Shown here: piece by piece, positions 15,437 to 19,647 of the stretch
Layout of the letters: each line of letters begins with the position of its first letter
Numbering within the stretch: position 1 is the first letter of the stretch
NCBI GenBank assembly: GCA_000432655.1
Contig: HF986327.1
Coordinates: forward strand, 30,437 to 50,083
Direction: 5' to 3'
From: Bacteroides sp. CAG:1060
GTDB taxonomy: Bacteria; Bacteroidota; Bacteroidia; Bacteroidales; UBA932
Length of the DNA stretch: 19,647 bases
Notes under the pieces: generated by a model
The model's input: only the letters and a program-made list of their open reading frames with translations
Told to the model about the DNA's origin: nothing
The model's database searches: none
Made by a program: the position numbers and the translations under genes

Positions 15437-16402
15437 TTATTTCCAGACTTTCTCTGCCAGTTCGAGTATGTTCATATTTTTGATATCGCTCTTTCCTTCT
15501 TCCGAATTAACTATTACTGGAAGGCACCCGAATGTCTGACCAATTTCATCAAGGTAATTGTCCGGGATACCGGTAAGTTCCATGTAGTCAAGGATTTTGG
15601 AAGGGATTATCAGCTCGGGCACAAGTGTTATTCCATTTCTGTCCGCGTATTTTTTCAGGTCGCTGACCTCCGTTGGCAGATAAATCCCTTTTTCGTTGCC
15701 GCCGTCATAATAGATGCTGACTTGAGCGAACGGGGAAGACGTTTCTCCTTTGAATCTCCATCTGTCGTCGGAGCTGAGAATCAACTTTACGGTGCTGAAT
15801 TTATATTTCACGGCGATGTCCACAATAGCTTTCAATTCTTCTATGCTCCGGAATCGCCCTGCGCAATCTGCCAATAAGGCTCTTTCCTGCCGGCCCGGTT
15901 TGTCAGCAATTATGCATGCCGGCAGAGTCCATTTGTCGTTGGAGCCGTTGCCGATGGAATACACGGATTCAGGCAGCATCTGCATCAGTGTGGCTACGGC
16001 ATTTTTGGTTCCATTGAATCCCGATGTCCTTACCACACAATACTTGGGAGTAATTTCTATTCTGTATTCTTCATCGTGCATCGAGCCGTCCTTGATAAAG
16101 ATGATGCCTTTGGCTGAGCCGTCGGCTATGGTTGATGCGAGGCCTCCGGTAGAAGAAAACGGACAGGACTTGCCGCTTACGAGAGAAACTCTTGCAGAAA
16201 ATCTTTTGAGACAGTCTATGCTTGCAGCATCCAAGGCAGGGTCGCATCGAAACGCGGCGCCTTTGATTTTAAAACTACCCTTCATTTGTTCCGTTTGCCG
16301 TGGCTTGGGAACAATTCTCTTTATGATGTCCTCGTTTCTGTCTGCAAATGCCGTTGCGCTGCATAATATGCAGGTAAGTACGATAGTGATAAACTTCTTC
16401 AT
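15437..16402 (-). CDS. Truncated GH20-like protein, probably non-catalytic
   Basis: A 321-residue exported protein (signal peptide MKKFITIVLTCILCSATAFA). Residues about 22-150 match the GH20b domain that precedes beta-hexosaminidase barrels, starting with the IVPKPRQ motif. Residues 160-270 match the first strands of a GH20 barrel: LPACIIADKP, RALLADCAGRF (Arg174, the usual sugar-binding Arg), VKLILSSDDRWRF and TLVPELIIPSK. The protein then ends with a short divergent tail and lacks the HxGGDE segment with the Asp-Glu catalytic pair. Full family members are usually 500 residues or more. The TAA stop is clean and lpdA begins 14 nt on, so the missing part is not downstream in another frame. It may bind sugar, or be a remnant. 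First gene of the apparent operon with lpdA and the tricorn-like protease. Confidence 0.72.
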   Translation of the reverse strand: MKKFITIVLTCILCSATAFADRNEDIIKRIVPKPRQTEQMKGSFKIKGAAFRCDPALDAASIDCLKRFSARVSLVSGKSCPFSSTGGLASTIADGSAKGIIFIKDGSMHDEEYRIEITPKYCVVRTSGFNGTKNAVATLMQMLPESVYSIGNGSNDKWTLPACIIADKPGRQERALLADCAGRFRSIEELKAIVDIAVKYKFSTVKLILSSDDRWRFKGETSSPFAQVSIYYDGGNEKGIYLPTEVSDLKKYADRNGITLVPELIIPSKILDYMELTGIPDNYLDEIGQTFGCLPVIVNSEEGKSDIKNMNILELAEKVWK

Positions 16403-16407
16403 ACTTA

Positions 16408-16415
16408 CAAATATA
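16408..16415 (-). promoter_or_regulatory. Candidate -7 element (TATATTTG) upstream of the GH20-like gene
   Basis: On the minus strand this reads TATATTTG, an exact TAnnTTTG fit, but it lies only 5 nt before the ATG. Transcription would begin at or almost at the start codon, giving a leaderless or near-leaderless mRNA. The 55-nt gap between the receptor stop and this gene is AT-rich, so chance is possible. Confidence 0.35.
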
Positions 16416-16457
16416 GTAAAATATCGGTCCGAAAGCAGTTGCCCGTATGTAAAAGCG

Positions 16458-18492
16458 TCAGAAACCGGCTTTGTAACTGAAGTTGGGCAATATAGGCAAT
16501 AGAGAAAGAGCCTTGAACTGCTCTATGTCTGCATCGTAGTAGAGCATGAACGGATTGAAATGGTTGGTGACATTGCAGACCCCGACTCTAATGTCGTGTG
16601 TCAGTCGCCCGCTTTTTATGATTTTGTTCCATCCAAGGTCTATTCTGAATATCATCGGCATCCTATAGTGATTATATCCAAAGAAATACTCTCCTGTAAA
16701 TGAGCCGGTAGGATAGTTGTCCATTATGTATGAATCCGGTGCTCCATTTTCCCAATTGCCGCTTTGGAAAGTTACTGCCGCAGTTATGCCTTTCCATTGT
16801 AAAAATGCTGTCAGGATATGCGTCCTGTCAAATTTAGGATGGAATTCTTTCCCGTCATTGATGCTCGGATAGCCAAAACGGGTGGTTTTGGATAGTGTAT
16901 ATGCCATTCTGGCATAGAAATCCTTGCCATCATATTCGTACATAAACTCTCCGCCATACGACTTGCCATAGCCCCATTCAACATATCGTTCCCATTTTGC
17001 CAAGGCATCTGAAAACAAACTCTGAGAATATTTATAGAACGGAATGTTGTTCTGGTTTTTGGTGAAATATGTCGCCGTGAAGTTGTGTTTGGAAATATTT
17101 GCCGATAAGCCGGCGGATACCTGTTGTGTCCTTTCCGGCTTGATGTTCGTATATGATGGTACGAGAATATCAAGTGACCATCCTGTAGGAAGGCCTTCCA
17201 AACTGTGGAAGTATTGATATGTCTCGTCATATGTGGCTTCAATATTCAGGTGCCCCCCCTATTGGGATTTGTACCCAGGCGCCATATTCGTTGTTTTTAT
17301 TGTTGTATAGTTGGACGCCAATGCCTCTGAGTCCGTAGATTGTTCTTCTTGCGAAAAGCCTGATTTTCAGGATGTCCGGAATATTTGTATTGCTTTGAAT
17401 GAATAGGGAAGAGAGTGTCGTGTTTGTCTCTTTTTTATCTTGATTGTCCATTTGTCCGGGAGAAAACGTCTGGAACTTAACACTTCCTCCATAACTCAGT
17501 CCGAACCATTGTTTCTTCCCGAACCAATCTTCTCTGTCGGCTTTGAATGTGATTTCTTCAAGGGTCGAGGTCAGGTTCAAGTGGTTCATTTCTCCCCTGA
17601 AAAGTTTATCTTGTCGCTGATAATTGGAATAGTTGTCAAAATATATTTGTACTGTACTTGTAGACTGCCTGCCATTTGCGTGGAATAGGAGGGATGCGAC
17701 TGAATTTTTCCAACCGAAGTTTTCATAAGAGTCCTTGCTTAACGACATAATGTAGTTATCAACGCTGAGCAGACCGGAAAGTTCAAGGTAAATCTTGTCT
17801 GTAAAACTATATCGTATTTTCCCGTAAGTATCACCTACGCCCGCTTTAAAATTGTTGATATTTTGTAGAAAAGATGGAAGAATACCTTTAACAGCTTTAT
17901 ATTCAAGTCCGAGAGGCGATACTCTGGCCGAAACGAGTGCGCCCCACTTGCCAAAACCACCCTCGGCGTAAACTTCTGCAAGAAAGGTATTGACAGAAGC
18001 CGCTGCTTTGAAACCTTGCTGCGGAGTCTTTGTTTGCATTTTCAAATGAGATGCAGAGAAATTTCCATCGCGACCTTCAAATCCTCCTTTGAGTAAAGTG
18101 ACTGAGGAAAGCACGGATTGGGGAACTACTGTAGTTAGTCCCAAGATGTGGGTGTAGCCATATAGAGGGATTCCGTCGAGGGAAATAAGATTGTTGCTTG
18201 TGTTGCCGCCTCGTACATACATTGTTGCGGATCCATCTGCGCCGGTGGTTACACCGGGTAGCGTTTGGGCCCACTTAATGGGGTCCCCTTCTCCAAGAGG
18301 GCTGACTATGGTGCGAACTTCTTGTATGTTGGAATTCAGTTTCCCTATCTCGCGAATGGTTGTTCTATAATATGTTTTGGTAGCTTCAGGGATAGTGTCG
18401 TGCCATGCCGCTTTGGTTGTATCTTTAGGCATCTGCCCATACGAACTTATTGTTGAAAGCAGGAGTAATATGGTGAATAAATTGATTTTCAT
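16458..18492 (-). pseudogene. TonB-dependent outer-membrane receptor with a frameshift at a G7 run
   Basis: Outer-membrane beta-barrel importer. The first frame (18492-17239, 417 codons before its stop) has a signal peptide ending SSYGQ, a plug domain at residues about 51-150 (TLPGVTTGADGSATMYVRGG, LISLDGIPLYGYTHI) and the first barrel strands. It runs out of frame at seven G (C17253-17259 on the plus strand) and stops soon after. The C-terminal barrel continues in another frame to 16458, ending in the aromatic NFSYKAGF. With one G removed the join reads QIPIGG-HLNIEATYDETYQ without a stop, giving a 677-residue protein. It lacks the N-terminal carboxypeptidase-like domain common in Bacteroidota receptors. 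It starts 24 nt after the DUF4249 gene and is probably co-transcribed with it. Ligand unknown. Confidence 0.88.
17253..17259 (-). repeat. Homopolymer tract (C7 on plus, G7 on coding strand) at the receptor frameshift
   Basis: Seven identical bases at the exact point where the receptor changes frame. Six G would fuse the two halves. Such tracts are prone to slippage in vivo and to miscounting in sequencing. Confidence 0.9.
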
Positions 18493-18516
18493 AAAGACGG
18501 AGTGGATAAGTAATGA

Positions 18517-19575
18517 TTATACGGGATCTTTGGGGTCGTAATAAATGGGATCTTCGCCCATGGGATCAGACGACCACATTAACTTCTTAACGGTTTTACA
18601 GCCGAAATATCCGACAGCTCCCTTTATATTTGTATATAGGTTGTTCCTTAAATAGATGGAACTTATATCCGATGACTCTTTTATATCAAGATAGTCTTTT
18701 AAAATAGTGAAATAAAAGTTTTCCGTTTCTTTATTGAGTCTTGAAAACTCGATATATCCTTCTGTCTGCCCGGGATTTTCCATTACACCGTAATTATATA
18801 TCAAGTGTTCATCATTGGGGTCAAAGGAGTAATGGTATTCTCCACGGAACGGTCCGCCTATATGAAAAAAAACTTTTGTTTCTGGAATAATGGCAGGTAT
18901 CAATATGGATGCATACTTGTTGTGCAGGAAGTGTCCAATCAGGGTAGGGTATATCTTAAGATCATATTCAAGATTTGTAATATATGAGTCATCTGTAGGC
19001 TGATCAACGCAAATATAGTCTTCGATTTTTTTTTCGCATGACTGAGCATCATAGTATTTTGCACATATAAACAGGTGAAAAGACTCATCATCTCTGTTTG
19101 CGGAATAGTATATTGGAGAGTAATCGTATTTGTGATAGTGCTCTTGTATAAGAGAATGCTCCCTACAGTCCTCCCTGTTAGCTGCAACAGTCAGCGGTAT
19201 AATCGTCTGAGGTTCGGAAGAGATTTGCTCATAGCCCGGGACATTGATTTCCAACCGATATGTTTGTCCCTCTTGAGCGGCATGGTCCAGTATCCAAACT
19301 CCGTCGGCTTCTTTTCGAAAAAGGTATTCTTTGCTTTGATTCTCTCCGCATTCAATAAGTTTAGCTTCCGCATCCTTGACTTTTTCGTATGTGTCTTTAG
19401 ATGCGCCTTTGGAAAAGGATAGTTTTAGTATTTGGGTGGGTTCGTTGGAAATCATGCAATCAACCACTACTACCGGCTTTTCGTTGGCATCAAGAATCAT
19501 CACCCTCTCGCACGAAAGAAAGGTAAATAGGATAATGGCTAATACTGTTGATAGAATTATTTGTTTTCTGTCCAT
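18517..19575 (-). CDS. DUF4249-type outer-membrane lipoprotein, partner of the TonB-dependent receptor
   Basis: A 352-residue lipoprotein with a hydrophobic leader and lipobox LSC (Cys22, followed by ERV). The mature start, with a VVVVDCMISNEPTQILKLSFSKG segment, and later EGQTYRLEINVPGYE, fit the DUF4249 family as I know it: Bacteroidota surface proteins encoded beside a TonB-dependent receptor. The molecular function of the family is not established. Here it precedes the receptor gene with a 24-nt gap, so expression is likely joint. ATG 19575 gives a proper signal peptide. A -7-like element lies 44 nt upstream. AT content is visibly higher than in the housekeeping genes to the left, as it is in the receptor gene, which may mark an acquired pair. 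Confidence 0.78.
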   Translation of the reverse strand: MDRKQIILSTVLAIILFTFLSCERVMILDANEKPVVVVDCMISNEPTQILKLSFSKGASKDTYEKVKDAEAKLIECGENQSKEYLFRKEADGVWILDHAAQEGQTYRLEINVPGYEQISSEPQTIIPLTVAANREDCREHSLIQEHYHKYDYSPIYYSANRDDESFHLFICAKYYDAQSCEKKIEDYICVDQPTDDSYITNLEYDLKIYPTLIGHFLHNKYASILIPAIIPETKVFFHIGGPFRGEYHYSFDPNDEHLIYNYGVMENPGQTEGYIEFSRLNKETENFYFTILKDYLDIKESSDISSIYLRNNLYTNIKGAVGYFGCKTVKKLMWSSDPMGEDPIYYDPKDPV

Positions 19576-19619
19576 GTGTCTTGTCTTTATGTGGTGGTAG
19601 TGTTTTCATGGTTTTGATT

Positions 19620-19627
19620 CAAAGGTA
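19620..19627 (-). promoter_or_regulatory. Candidate -7 element (TACCTTTG) for the DUF4249-receptor pair
   Basis: Minus-strand TAnnTTTG match 44 nt before the ATG of the DUF4249 gene. The matching -33 position falls at the window edge and cannot be judged. Confidence 0.4.
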
Positions 19628-19647
19628 TAAGTTTTATTGAAATTTGC

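Noticed and set aside
16811..17242. Third minus-strand frame near the receptor break
   Set aside because: It lies wholly in a phase different from both receptor halves and gives no barrel-like pattern; the two other frames join directly with a 1-nt change.
1..19647. CRISPR array, insertion sequence, phage or integrative element
   Set aside because: No regularly spaced repeats, transposase, integrase or terminal inverted repeats were seen in the window.

Overview
The window reads as a chromosomal segment of a Bacteroidales (Bacteroidota) bacterium. The evidence is a TonB-dependent receptor paired with a DUF4249-type lipoprotein, TAnnTTTG-type promoter elements, exported GH3, GH20-like and tricorn-type proteins, near absence of Shine-Dalgarno signals, and mid-range GC. 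I cannot fix the genus.

Layout. (1) 1-2537 (+): the 3' part of mrdA (PBP2), then rodA 2 nt later; this is the end of a cell-elongation operon. (2) 2546-4245 (+): a candidate promoter, tRNA-Leu(UAA), a short hairpin, and cysS. (3) 4250-8278 (+): an SDR reductase, then a four-gene cassette of an HprK-like kinase, a soluble SipW/Sec11-like Ser-His peptidase, a PqqD-like peptide-binding protein and an ABC exporter. These are the parts list of a ribosomal-peptide maturation/export locus, but no cyclase or obvious precursor is present. The exporter is broken by a 25-bp tandem duplication. (4) 8279-8425: a short spacer with a hairpin and a promoter candidate. (5) 8426-10741 (+): an exported GH3 enzyme of the beta-xylosidase type. 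(6) 10762-10796: a 14-bp-stem terminator between convergent genes. (7) 16402-10830 (-): a tight operon of a truncated GH20-like protein, lpdA and a large periplasmic tricorn-like protease. (8) 19575-16458 (-): a DUF4249 lipoprotein followed by a TonB-dependent receptor whose frame is broken at a run of seven G.

How the genes work together. PBP2 and RodA polymerise and cross-link peptidoglycan for elongation. tRNA-Leu and cysS are translation genes, with the reductase and peptide cassette close behind on the same strand. In the cassette the PqqD-like protein would present a substrate, the kinase and peptidase would modify or cut it, and the exporter would move it out; this is inference from family roles. 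The GH3, GH20-like, tricorn and TonB/DUF4249 genes serve carbohydrate, peptide or ligand handling at the cell envelope.

The two points most worth following are the orphan kinase/peptidase/PqqD/exporter cassette and the two frame lesions in transporters: the 25-bp duplication at 7096-7145 and the G7 tract at 17253-17259. Each lesion is undone by a single simple edit, so each could be a switch, recent decay, or, for the G7 tract, a sequencing error.
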